The notes under the pieces: model-generated
Told to the model about the DNA's origin: nothing
Seen by the model: the letters and a program-made list of their open reading frames with translations, nothing else
Database searches by the model: none
Origin: Desulfobacterales bacterium
GTDB lineage: Bacteria > Desulfobacterota > Desulfobacteria > Desulfobacterales > Desulfosalsimonadaceae
Reading direction: 5' to 3'
DNA length: 64,000 nt
Assembly: GCA_034520365.1 (NCBI GenBank)
Contig: JAXHNP010000002.1
Location: 186,001-250,000 of the forward strand
Shown here: positions 44,919-53,166 of the stretch, one piece after another
How positions within the stretch are numbered: the stretch's first letter is position 1
Layout: each line of letters opens with the position of its first letter
Program-made: the position numbers and the translations under genes

Positions 44919-46238
44919 ATGACGGTGGATAAGCCAAAAACCGAGCTTTGCGACATTTCGTTTGCCGAAAAGGTACGTTTTTATTCCAATGATTATCTGA
45001 AGTGTTTCATGTATCTTTCCCAGTATGAGCTGCCGGATAATATATTCACCAAAAGCTTTTTTTCCAAGCTGATCACCACTTCTCATCTGCTTGAGGACTT
45101 TCTTGATTTTCACGGGGCCAAAAACAACTCCAAATGGTACTTTTACCGGGAATTGTCCGCTGCCATCCGGCATTTAAGTCTGGGCGGGTATTCCCAGAGG
45201 CATATCGGCAATCGCCTGGCTTTCTATGACATTGACAGCAAAGAGGATTTCCGTGTGCACGGGGATTTTGTTCTTGAATTTATGACAAATTCACTGATGC
45301 AGCTGGCGCCGCTCGTTATCGAAGAGGCGGAAAGCTTAAGCATCAGCATGCCGGATACCCCTTATTCCGCAGAGGATTTTCCCGGGGTCACAACCAGTGA
45401 AGTACTGGATTATGATTTTGATGATGAGGAAAAGGATCTTCAGCGCAAGCACCTGGTATGGGTCGCAAATGAATTCCTCTCCATTGCCGATGATTTTGAT
45501 GCCTATGAGTTCTATGACGTCTATGACCAGGAGGCGCTGAAAGATTTGGTGCCCAGCCGCGTGAATGAGGTGGAGATCAGGCGGTTTGAAATGCTGGTCC
45601 ATAATCTTCAGTCCTCATTTGACACCTATGTGATCCACGGCGGCTATCGCTACGGCAACCGGCAGCTGAAACAGCTTCGGGCGTATTTTTCCGTGATATT
45701 CCACCTCTTGCAGATTATGGGACGTCTGCTTCATTTTTACGAACGTCATCTCATCGAGGTGGGATATAAGCAGGCCTACAAAACCGCCCGCGAAAAACTA
45801 AGCGAATTGGTGGATCCGGATATCCTGCTGGACTGTACCATCAATTACGGGCTTCACTATGTAAACCACTATTTTTCCGCCGGCCGGGCGGTAGCCCTGG
45901 AAATATTGAGCGAAAATGTCGAACGGACCGCCATCACGGCCAATATTCCCAAGGACTTAGGCTTTCATGCCCGTCCGAGCCTTCTGGTGGCCAAAATCGT
46001 TCAAAATTACGGCGGCCAGGTGGATATGATCGTAAGCGGTGACCGCTTTGATGCGAGCAGCGTTCTGGATATCCAGTGGGCAGGCGGGAAAATTCAGAAA
46101 GAAAACATCCAGCAGGTGACCTTTGAAGGCGATGCCCGGGCGCTAAAGGATATTGAGGTGCTTGCCAGCGTAAATTACGGGGAAGATCGCATGGGCAAGG
46201 GGATCCCGTTGCCCAAAAGCCTGCAGTATCTCAGATAA
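44919..46238 (+). CDS. Helical protein with C-terminal HPr domain
   Basis: The last 90 residues or so (about 340-439) form an HPr domain: NIPKDLGFHARPSLLVAKIVQ with the phosphorylatable His350, then SGDRFDASSVLDIQWAGGKI in place of the usual Ser-containing KSIMGLMTLA. The first 340 residues are helical and match no family I recognise. No other PTS gene is in the window. The HPr part might accept phosphate from enzyme I or act as a regulator or docking domain. It lies eight bases after sufB and 12 before ispD, so it is in that operon. The partner is unknown. Confidence 0.82.
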   Translation: MTVDKPKTELCDISFAEKVRFYSNDYLKCFMYLSQYELPDNIFTKSFFSKLITTSHLLEDFLDFHGAKNNSKWYFYRELSAAIRHLSLGGYSQRHIGNRLAFYDIDSKEDFRVHGDFVLEFMTNSLMQLAPLVIEEAESLSISMPDTPYSAEDFPGVTTSEVLDYDFDDEEKDLQRKHLVWVANEFLSIADDFDAYEFYDVYDQEALKDLVPSRVNEVEIRRFEMLVHNLQSSFDTYVIHGGYRYGNRQLKQLRAYFSVIFHLLQIMGRLLHFYERHLIEVGYKQAYKTAREKLSELVDPDILLDCTINYGLHYVNHYFSAGRAVALEILSENVERTAITANIPKDLGFHARPSLLVAKIVQNYGGQVDMIVSGDRFDASSVLDIQWAGGKIQKENIQQVTFEGDARALKDIEVLASVNYGEDRMGKGIPLPKSLQYLR

Positions 46239-46250
46239 GCGTTTAAAACG

Positions 46251-46955
46251 ATGAGGGGCGAGGCCATTGGAATAATCGTTGCCGGCGGCCAGGGCGTCCG
46301 CATGGATGCCGGCATGCCAAAGCAGTACCTGATATTAAACGGCCTGCCCATCCTCAGCCGAACGATTCTCGCCCTTGCCGCTGTCCATGAAATTCAAGCC
46401 ATTTATCTGGTGGCACCAAAATCCGATTTTGCCTATTGCCAGCGGGCGGTAATAGCCCCAATTGCGCCCAGTCAGAACATCATGCTGGTTCCCGGCGGTA
46501 AAAGCCGCCAGGAATCGGTTTATAACGGGCTTTTTGCCGTATCCGGCGAGGAAGGCATTGCGGTGATCCATGACGGGGTCCGACCCTTTGCCGAGCCCGC
46601 CTGTATCCAAGCGTGTATTCAGGCGGCTGGTGCGCACGGGGCCTGCATCGTCGGAGTACCGGCAAGTGATACCATAAAGCAGGTGACAGAGGCCGGCTTT
46701 GTGGCAAATACGCTGGACCGGGAGGCCCTGTGGATGGCCCAAACGCCCCAGGCATTTGACTTGAAATATATCCGCAAGGCCCACGAACATGCGCGAGAAA
46801 CCGGATTTTCGGCAACCGATGACGCCTCGGTTATCGAACATTACGGCGGTGCTGTTCGGATGATCCGGGGAAGTCCCTTTAATATCAAGATCACCACGCC
46901 GGCTGATTTAAAGCTTGCGCAGCTCATGCTTGATAACGATTTTTTTAATACTTAA
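46251..46955 (+). CDS. ispD: 2-C-methyl-D-erythritol 4-phosphate cytidylyltransferase
   Basis: This 234-residue nucleotidyltransferase of the non-mevalonate isoprenoid pathway has IIVAGGQGVRM (the CTP loop), PKQYLILNG with the catalytic Lys, VIHDGVRPFA and TLDREALWMAQTPQAF, all IspD signatures. It joins CTP and MEP to form CDP-ME. It follows the HPr gene closely, so it is probably cotranscribed with sufCB. ispF is not adjacent. Confidence 0.93.
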   Translation: MRGEAIGIIVAGGQGVRMDAGMPKQYLILNGLPILSRTILALAAVHEIQAIYLVAPKSDFAYCQRAVIAPIAPSQNIMLVPGGKSRQESVYNGLFAVSGEEGIAVIHDGVRPFAEPACIQACIQAAGAHGACIVGVPASDTIKQVTEAGFVANTLDREALWMAQTPQAFDLKYIRKAHEHARETGFSATDDASVIEHYGGAVRMIRGSPFNIKITTPADLKLAQLMLDNDFFNT

Positions 46956-46984
46956 CAAACTCTACTGCCAACAAGGAGGGACCA

Positions 46985-47530
46985 ATGCAGGATTTCATGA
47001 ACGTCATCAAGGAAAGGCGAACCATTCGCAACTATGAGGACCGGGCTGTTGAGGAGGAAAAACTTAAAGCCGTTCTGGAAGCCGTCCAGTGGAGCCCGTC
47101 CTGGGCCAATACCCAGTGCTGGGAGGTCGTGGTCGTAAAGGACCCGGCGGTAAAGGAAAAGCTCAAAGAAGACGCCGTACCCGGGGCCAATCCGGCCTCT
47201 AAATCGCTTACCCGGGCGCCGGTGGTGCTGGCCCTTTGCGCGAAGCTGGGAACATCCGGTTTTTATAAGGAGCAGACAACCACCAAGTTTGGGGACTGGT
47301 TTATGTTTGATCTGGGCATTGCCACCCAGAATATCTGCCTGGCGGCGCATGCCATGGGGCTTGGTACGGTCATCATGGGCCTGTTTGACCATGACAAGGC
47401 CAAGGCGGCGTTAAATGTGCCGGACGGGTATGAACTGGTTTCCCTGATCCCTATGGGCTATCCCGCCAAGGTGCCGTCTGCGCCCAAGCGCAGGGAAATC
47501 TCCGAATTTACTCATACGGATACCTTTTAA
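46985..47530 (+). CDS. Nitroreductase-family FMN oxidoreductase
   Basis: This 181-residue flavoprotein starts FMNVIKERRTIRNYEDRAVE, the nitroreductase opening whose RRTIR binds FMN phosphate, and has SPSWANTQCWEVVVV and AAHAMGLGTVIMG. It would use NAD(P)H to reduce nitro, quinone or similar compounds. AAGGAGG lies just before the ATG. Confidence 0.9.
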   Translation: MQDFMNVIKERRTIRNYEDRAVEEEKLKAVLEAVQWSPSWANTQCWEVVVVKDPAVKEKLKEDAVPGANPASKSLTRAPVVLALCAKLGTSGFYKEQTTTKFGDWFMFDLGIATQNICLAAHAMGLGTVIMGLFDHDKAKAALNVPDGYELVSLIPMGYPAKVPSAPKRREISEFTHTDTF

Positions 47531-47541
47531 CCAAAGAGCTC

Positions 47542-49416
47542 ATGACAACTTCTTCTGTTGAAAACAAAACCAAATCCGAGCTGCTTCGCGAAATCGCCGA
47601 TCTCCGGCGGCAGGTCGCGGAGCTTCGGAGTCTCGCCCGGGACCGGGAATCCGCTGAAGCCGCCTTAAAAGAAAGCGAGGAGCGGTACCGGAGCGTTTTT
47701 GAGAATACCGGCACAGCCACCATTATCATTGAAGACGATATGACCATCTCCATGGTCAACGTCAAATTCGAAAACCTGACCGGCTATTCCAAGGCCGAAA
47801 TCGAGGGCCGGATGAAATGGACCGAATTTGTGGTGGCCGAAGATCTGGAGCGAATGAAAACCTACCACCTCAAGCGGCGGCAGGACAACCGCGCGGCGCC
47901 CACAGAGTATGAGTGCCGGGTGTTCAATCGGTTCGGCGAAGTAAAGGATATGTACCTCCGGATTGATATGATAGCCGGCTCTCAATCGAGCGTGGCGTCT
48001 TTTATGGATATCACCGCCTTTAAACAGACCGAGGCCGCCCTGATGGAAAGCGAGCGAAAGCTCTCCAAGCTGATGGGGAACCTCCCGGGCATGGCCTATA
48101 GATGCCGAAACGACAGGCGCCGGACCATGAAGTTTGTGAGCGCCGGATGCAAGTGGCTGACCGGATACCCGGCCTATGAGCTGATTGACAACGCGAACCG
48201 CACATTTGTCGATTTGATGCACCCCGAAGACCGGGCGCATGTGGATGCCCAGCTCCGTGAGATTCAGGCGGCCGGCCGGCCGTTTCAGATGGAATATCGG
48301 ATTGTCACCGCCTCCGGTGCGGTCAAATGGGTCTGGGAGGAGGGTGTGGGCATTGTCTCCGAAGATGGTGAGCTTCGGGAGGTGGAGGGGTTTATCTCGG
48401 ATATCACCGAGCACAAAAAGGAGGAGCAGCAGCTTAGAAAAGAGAACATAAAGTTAAAGTCGTTTATTAAGGAACGCTATAAATTTGGCGATATTATTGG
48501 AAAAAATGCATCCATGCAGGACGTGTATGAACGGATTTCCAAGGCCGCGGCCACCCCTGCCAACGTGATCATCTACGGCGAATCCGGCACCGGCAAGGAT
48601 CTGGTGGCCCGGGAAATCCATCGGATGAGTGATCATCATGATAAGCCCTTTGTGCCGGTTAACTGCAGTGCCATTCCGGAAAACCTGTTTGAAAGCGAGT
48701 TTTTCGGCTACAAAAAAGGGGCATTTACCGGCGCGGTTAAAGACAAGCCGGGCTATTTTGATCTGGCCAACGGGGGCACCCTTTTTCTGGATGAACTGGG
48801 CGAGATCGGCCTGGCTGCCCAGGTGAAGCTTTTGCGGGTGATTGAAGGCGGCGGCTATACGCCGGTCGGAGGAAGCGAGCTCCGGCATGCAAATGTGCGG
48901 ATTGTGGCCGCCACCAACCGGGATTTAAAAAAAGCGGTAAAGAGCGGGCGGATGCGGGAGGATTTCTTTTACCGGATTCATATTATCCCGATAACCCTGC
49001 CGCCGCTTCGCGAGCGAAAGGATGACCTGCCCCTGCTAATCGAGCATTTTCTGGGTATCTACAAAGACAAAGGCAATGCGCCGGAAATTAACGGCAAACT
49101 CCTGGGTCGGCTCTATAACTATGACTGGCCCGGAAACGTCCGGGAGCTTCAGAATGTGCTCCAGCGCTTCATTACCTTAAAGACCCTGGATTTTATGACA
49201 TCTGCGGTGGCTGAATCCGACCCCGCCGTTCCGGCGGATACGGAGTATGATGCGGTGGCGCCTGGATTCTTAAACGAGGCAGTGGCGCAGTTTGAAAAAG
49301 ATCGGATTTTAGAGCAGCTAGAAGCCAACCGCTGGCACAAGCGCAGAACTGCTGAACACCTCGGTATCAACCGAAAGACCCTGTTTCGAAAAATGAAACA
49401 ACATGGTATTTCTTAG
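47542..49416 (+). CDS. PAS-PAS sigma-54-dependent response activator with Fis HTH
   Basis: This 624-residue regulator has a short N-terminal coiled coil (1-40), two PAS domains (about 45-165 and 170-295), a sigma-54 AAA+ domain (about 310-540) and a C-terminal Fis-type helix-turn-helix (RRTAEHLGINRKTLFRKMKQ). The AAA part has Walker A GESGTGKD, the sigma-54 contact loop GAFTGA, and LDELGE. It needs sigma-54 and activates remote promoters. The signal read by the PAS domains is unknown, as is any bound cofactor. A sigma-54-type promoter lies 250 bases downstream. Confidence 0.93.
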   Translation: MTTSSVENKTKSELLREIADLRRQVAELRSLARDRESAEAALKESEERYRSVFENTGTATIIIEDDMTISMVNVKFENLTGYSKAEIEGRMKWTEFVVAEDLERMKTYHLKRRQDNRAAPTEYECRVFNRFGEVKDMYLRIDMIAGSQSSVASFMDITAFKQTEAALMESERKLSKLMGNLPGMAYRCRNDRRRTMKFVSAGCKWLTGYPAYELIDNANRTFVDLMHPEDRAHVDAQLREIQAAGRPFQMEYRIVTASGAVKWVWEEGVGIVSEDGELREVEGFISDITEHKKEEQQLRKENIKLKSFIKERYKFGDIIGKNASMQDVYERISKAAATPANVIIYGESGTGKDLVAREIHRMSDHHDKPFVPVNCSAIPENLFESEFFGYKKGAFTGAVKDKPGYFDLANGGTLFLDELGEIGLAAQVKLLRVIEGGGYTPVGGSELRHANVRIVAATNRDLKKAVKSGRMREDFFYRIHIIPITLPPLRERKDDLPLLIEHFLGIYKDKGNAPEINGKLLGRLYNYDWPGNVRELQNVLQRFITLKTLDFMTSAVAESDPAVPADTEYDAVAPGFLNEAVAQFEKDRILEQLEANRWHKRRTAEHLGINRKTLFRKMKQHGIS

Positions 49417-49433
49417 CCACGTTTTGTCCCTTT

Positions 49434-49518
49434 TATGCCCCGTTAATAATTTTAATTTTATATCAATTATTTAATCGTTTTTACTTAAAAAACAGGGGCG
49501 ATTATGCCCCGATGTTAA
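49434..49518. promoter_or_regulatory. Repeated TATGCCCCG sites, possible activator binding
   Basis: TATGCCCCGTTAA (49434) and TATGCCCCGATGTTAA (49503) form direct repeats; the second overlaps a GGGGC-GATTAT-GCCCC palindrome (49496-49511). They lie 150-250 bases before the sigma-54-type promoter, the usual place for enhancer-binding sites of the activator encoded just upstream. The match is visual only. Confidence 0.35.
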
Positions 49519-49663
49519 GGGGTTGCCTGCCTGTCCGCTGCGAATATATGCTATCCGCTTAATGCCCGTACCGTCGAATTTCACTTTTAGTCACTTCTTA
49601 ATATACTGATTTAACGTCTATTTTTTTTCTATCCGATCGCTATCCGCATAAAATCCCTTTTTA

Positions 49664-49679
49664 TGGTATATGATTTGCA
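49664..49679 (+). promoter_or_regulatory. Sigma-54-type -24/-12 promoter
   Basis: TGGTATATGATTTGCA fits the consensus TGGCAC-N5-TTGCA with GG and GC ten bases apart; two positions differ. Transcription would begin near 49690 and read the small gene at 49813. The nearest upstream gene encodes a sigma-54 activator. Confidence 0.55.
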
Positions 49680-49812
49680 TAATTTATGACCTTCTTTGAT
49701 ACAGGCCGCGGCAAAATATAACCGAGAGCGGCTTGCACATATGAAAGATGTGCTTAAAGTAAGCATTCCCCGGCCCGACATAGGGTCTGGAACTATAAAG
49801 GAGGGAATAATT

Positions 49813-50034
49813 ATGTTTTTTAATAAGATGTCATTGCTCAACATAAGCCGCACACCCAAGAAACCGGACATGCTGCCGGTTGATTTCGGGGCGATGTATT
49901 ATCTGTATCCATCGGAGAATCAATACTCCGGATTTGAAGTCAGCAGCTATGTTGAAAAATTGGTGGATCGGGTAAGAACCTATTTTAAGAAAGACAATGA
50001 GGTCACCTTTTATAAAAACGACTACTTTTGCTGA
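49813..50034 (+). CDS. Small protein of unknown function (sigma-54 controlled candidate)
   Basis: This 73-residue protein begins FFNKMSLLNISRTPKKPDML and ends YFKKDNEVTFYKNDYFC. It is rich in Tyr, Phe and Lys and has no recognised domain. AAAGGAGGG stands eight bases before the ATG, stronger than any upstream alternative. A sigma-54-type promoter lies about 120 bases before the start and an intrinsic terminator follows, so it is a single-gene unit. The final Cys is the only one. Confidence 0.62.
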   Translation: MFFNKMSLLNISRTPKKPDMLPVDFGAMYYLYPSENQYSGFEVSSYVEKLVDRVRTYFKKDNEVTFYKNDYFC

Positions 50035-50080
50035 TGCGGGGTTATTTAAACTGACGGGTCATAACCTCCATTCACCTCAA

Positions 50081-50133
50081 CAAGCGCCCGATTGGCTGGA
50101 TTTAGCCAGCCATTTCGGGCGCTTGTTTTTTTC
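50081..50133 (+). terminator. Intrinsic terminator of the small gene
   Basis: CAAGCGCCCGA-TTGGCTGG with loop ATTTAG and CCAGCCA-TTTCGGGCGCTTG, then eight T. A long near-perfect stem. Confidence 0.92.
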
Positions 50134-50172
50134 TATCCCATTTTCATCTTAAAATTGTAGATTATATCGTGA

Positions 50173-50236
50173 GGCTTGCGCTTTATCGCAAGCCGAGCTT
50201 GTTTTTTAGCCCGGTTACCCTTTCAGGTAATCGGGC
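50173..50236. other. Two hairpins abutting the CRISPR array
   Basis: GGCTTGCG-CTTTAT-CGCAAGCC (50173-50194) is followed by GCCCGGTTACC-CTTTCA-GGTAATCGGGC (50209-50236, one G-T pair), which ends two bases before the first repeat. Seen from the minus strand they lie at the downstream end of the array and could end or protect its transcript. Confidence 0.6.
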
Positions 50237-50238
50237 CG

Positions 50239-50560
50239 CTTCAATGGAGCCGCATCTGTCGATGCGGTTGTAACCCGTGGACGGTGGTACGGCAATCAAG
50301 GTTCCGCTGCTTCAATGGAGCCGCATCTTTCGATGCGGTTGTAACAATTACATGCGCAAATATGTGATCCCGACCAACCCACTTCAATGGAGCCGCATCT
50401 TTCGATGCGGTTGTAACGGCATAATAACCGGGCAGCCGGCAAACCAGTGATGCTTCAATGGAGCCGCATCTTTCGATGCGGTTGTAACGGTTCTGGTGGC
50501 AGCCTGCGGTCAGGGGAAACAAAGCTTCAATGGAGCCGCATCTGTCGATGCGGTTGTAAC
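50239..50560 (-). CRISPR. CRISPR array, five 36-base repeats, four spacers
   Basis: Repeats at 50239, 50310, 50382, 50453 and 50525, written here as on the plus strand CTTCAATGGAGCCGCATC(T/G)... ending GATGCGGTTGTAAC. Spacers are 35, 36, 35 and 36 bases. A G precedes four of the five repeats. The first and last repeats carry CTGTCG where the inner three have CTTTCG. On the minus strand the repeat ends ATTGAAG, like typical crRNA 5' handles, so the array is probably read leftward with the cas genes. The minus-strand leader would lie in the 177 bases between 50561 and csb2. Confidence 0.95.
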
Positions 50561-50737
50561 CCCCTGCTACCTCAACTACCTGAAATATATTAATATTGCT
50601 ATCCGCTTTCGCGAACCCTGCTATAAACGGCAAGCCCGACCAAATTGTCAAAGAGCAAAATCTATATAAATCCCCGCATGAAAATAATCGCGAACCTACC
50701 GGGGATTTGGCGCGCTCTTCCGGTTCGCGGAAAAAAA

Positions 50738-52183
50738 TTATACGGCATCCGGCATGGGCTGAAACATGCCCAGGCCAAAATGACATCGGGCGCCGAGTGC
50801 GAATGGCCCCGCTACGGGGGTGTCAAAATTCAGAATGCATCCATGCCCGCGAAATGGCCTCTCCCCCTTTTTCCCCCGCATAAACTGCATCCACCGGACG
50901 GGGTGCGAACCGGTCAGTGTCCATTGAATCCAGTTAACATTCACCGGTTGGGGTAAATTGTGGAACTCGCATTCGCGCATAATTTCATTTGTCAGCCACT
51001 GCTCATAACTACCCCGGCCTTTACGGTAATGGCGGGCAGTAACAAAGGGGGTTGCGCTCACCCAGGTTTTAGCCCGGGTAAAGTCTGCAGATTCTGATAT
51101 TTCAGTGAGAATCAGTTCCACATCCGGTTTGCCACCGGACTGCCAGACTGACCGAAGCCTGTCCAGCGCTAACAGTTCACTTTCCTCAAATGGATTTTTT
51201 ACCTTGATCAATAAATGGTCGATGCGGTTATCATTATCTTCATCCAAGGGCAGAAAAAACGCGTGGCCGTGGTCCTGAAGCGGTGCAGCAGAGTCGTCTT
51301 TACCGCTAAACCGCCTGGAGATCAAGCCGGGATCGCCACCTTGGACGTTTCGATGAATACCCATTACATGCTTTCGGATCCTTTCGGCAAAGCTGATCGT
51401 TTCCTTTACATGGGGCAGTACGGGTGAGGACAGCGCGTACCTGGCACAACGGGCAACCGGCTGGTAACCGCTTCTCCTTTGTTTGGGCTTAAAATGGTTC
51501 AAAAGGCCCGGCTTCATTTCATAGGTGGACCACTGTATTGCCGGCGGCTGATTCCAGCCCTTGCTGAGCAGATCGCGGGTGTTTGTGCAGACGGCATCCA
51601 GCCAGGAACATGTGTCCGGGAGGGGCAGATCCTTGAAAGCCGTTTCAGGCATCAAGCAGGCCACCTGTGACTGGTCCGTCACCCCGGCCGCCGCACCATT
51701 CTCTACTGGCCGGCAATTCCAATCAATATCATCCGGGAGTTCGACCAGTTTCGATTTGACCCATGACTCGGAGCGGCCAAGGAAATTTAGCTCTGAAAGA
51801 AGATCATCCAGATCCTCGGCAGCCGATCCATCAGGATCATTTTTCAGGCCCAGCAAGATACGGTCGGTTTTTTTTACGGCCACAAAGGCATCAAAAATTA
51901 ACTGCTTGGCGGCTGGATCCTTTTTGTTGCTGCTCTGGAATGTTCGTATGTGGGCCGTTGCCGCTTCAGGGAGGCGATAGCATGGCGTACCGCTCAAAAT
52001 GTGTAAAATCGGTTGAAACCGGCCTATGCTCCAATCCGGGCGTCTTCGTTTCCAGACATCAATCAGCGCCCGTATCAGGCGATAGGGTGACGGCGGCCAT
52101 TCCACTTCCCCCTCGTTGACGTTTCGGCCCCAGGGGTTGGCATGATACCGGCCCGCCGGAAAACTCAGTTCAATGCCCAGCAT
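50738..52183 (-). CDS. csb2: Type I-G Cas protein Csb2 (GSU0054 family, Cas5-Cas6 type)
   Basis: This 481-residue protein begins MLGIELSFPAGRYHANPWGR, with WPPSPYRLIRALID soon after, the usual GSU0054 opening. The C-terminus has a Gly-rich CHFGLGMFQP loop like those of Cas6-family RNA-binding proteins. In type I-G systems this protein combines Cas5-like and Cas6-like roles: repeat cleavage and crRNA handling in Cascade. The start is two bases after csb1's stop. It is the last cas gene, followed by the array. Confidence 0.9.
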   Translation of the reverse strand: MLGIELSFPAGRYHANPWGRNVNEGEVEWPPSPYRLIRALIDVWKRRRPDWSIGRFQPILHILSGTPCYRLPEAATAHIRTFQSSNKKDPAAKQLIFDAFVAVKKTDRILLGLKNDPDGSAAEDLDDLLSELNFLGRSESWVKSKLVELPDDIDWNCRPVENGAAAGVTDQSQVACLMPETAFKDLPLPDTCSWLDAVCTNTRDLLSKGWNQPPAIQWSTYEMKPGLLNHFKPKQRRSGYQPVARCARYALSSPVLPHVKETISFAERIRKHVMGIHRNVQGGDPGLISRRFSGKDDSAAPLQDHGHAFFLPLDEDNDNRIDHLLIKVKNPFEESELLALDRLRSVWQSGGKPDVELILTEISESADFTRAKTWVSATPFVTARHYRKGRGSYEQWLTNEIMRECEFHNLPQPVNVNWIQWTLTGSHPVRWMQFMRGKKGERPFRGHGCILNFDTPVAGPFALGARCHFGLGMFQPMPDAV

Positions 52184-52185
52184 GA

Positions 52186-53166
52186 TTATTCGCCTTCTTT
52201 TTTGTCTAATTTGGCAACCGTTGCTGTATCGATGTGCGTAACCGGTGGATTTGCAAACATCGAACTGCAGGCATTGATTTTATCCTGCACAAAGCGGAGC
52301 AATTTTTCAGTTGCCGGAATGGTTGCCCCGGATGGCTCAGAAATTTTGACACCGCCGTTTTTCAACCGCAGATCACAGGCTGTTCTTAGCCTCAGACCGT
52401 CATGAAAGAATTTCTGGATCTTGTACAGCCCAAGCGCAATCAACAGGTCCGTTGCCTCATCTCCCAGTTCATAGCTTTTGATCAGCCCGAGATCCAGGTT
52501 GAAGTGGGCGATTATTTGGCCTGCGGTGAATTCAACCCGCTGATACGGGACGTTGCCGTAGACGTCCTTGTCATGTTTTTGGGCGCGGATTTTGCCGGTC
52601 GGATCAATCGGGTTGTTTTTAACCCCTCCTGATACAACCTCTCCGACATCTGATGCCTCGACAAACCCGCTTAGCGCCCGGGGAATTTTTACCCGCCCAT
52701 CTTCCAGGTTTGCCAGAAACAGGCCGTGCAAGAGGGCGTTGACATCATATTTAAATACTGTTTTTGCGATCTTTCGCCAGTCCAGCGGCTTGCCTTTATA
52801 ATAATCCGCCTCTGACTGGAATGCCTCTTTAAACTTTTCATCCGTGATAATGTATGGAGAATTTAGGCGATGGGCTTCAATAAGGGTGTTTGTCTCGGCA
52901 TCCGATGCCCCGGAGAGCTGTGCTTTGACATAGGACAACCCTTGCAGTTCCGGGATGAGGTCGTTATCCGGCCCCAGAATAACCGCTTCCAGTCGGTTGG
53001 CCATGGACTGGGCGGATTCGACGAGCAGCTTACGGGTGCCATCGGCCAACTGGTATGTGGCCGGCCCGATATCCGGAAATCCCGTTGGCTGGAAACGATC
53101 TCCCTGAATCGGCGCCAGTTCGGCTTCCAATAAGAGCCTTTGGTTTGTTTTCATTTGATCAAGCAT
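52186..53166 (-). CDS. csb1: Type I-G Cas7 protein Csb1 (GSU0053 family)
   Basis: This 326-residue Cas7-type backbone protein has EAELAPIQGDRFQPTGFPDIGPATYQ early, LVESAQSMANRLE, and the DVLMHGLFLAN-like DVNALLHGLFLANLEDG, all features of GSU0053 proteins. It should coat the crRNA spacer. I start it at the ATG at 53166, with AGGAG seven bases upstream; it then overlaps csx17 by eight bases (ATGCTTGA), matching the cas3-csx17 junction. Confidence 0.92.
   Translation of the reverse strand: MLDQMKTNQRLLLEAELAPIQGDRFQPTGFPDIGPATYQLADGTRKLLVESAQSMANRLEAVILGPDNDLIPELQGLSYVKAQLSGASDAETNTLIEAHRLNSPYIITDEKFKEAFQSEADYYKGKPLDWRKIAKTVFKYDVNALLHGLFLANLEDGRVKIPRALSGFVEASDVGEVVSGGVKNNPIDPTGKIRAQKHDKDVYGNVPYQRVEFTAGQIIAHFNLDLGLIKSYELGDEATDLLIALGLYKIQKFFHDGLRLRTACDLRLKNGGVKISEPSGATIPATEKLLRFVQDKINACSSMFANPPVTHIDTATVAKLDKKEGE

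Noticed and set aside
50561-50737. A small cas2-like gene between array and csb2
   Set aside because: No frame of suitable length or cas2 pattern is present; the stretch is AT-rich and suits a leader.
50241-50786. A 181-codon minus-strand ORF through the CRISPR array
   Set aside because: It consists of translated repeats and spacers; each repeat gives the same peptide unit. Coding is artefactual.
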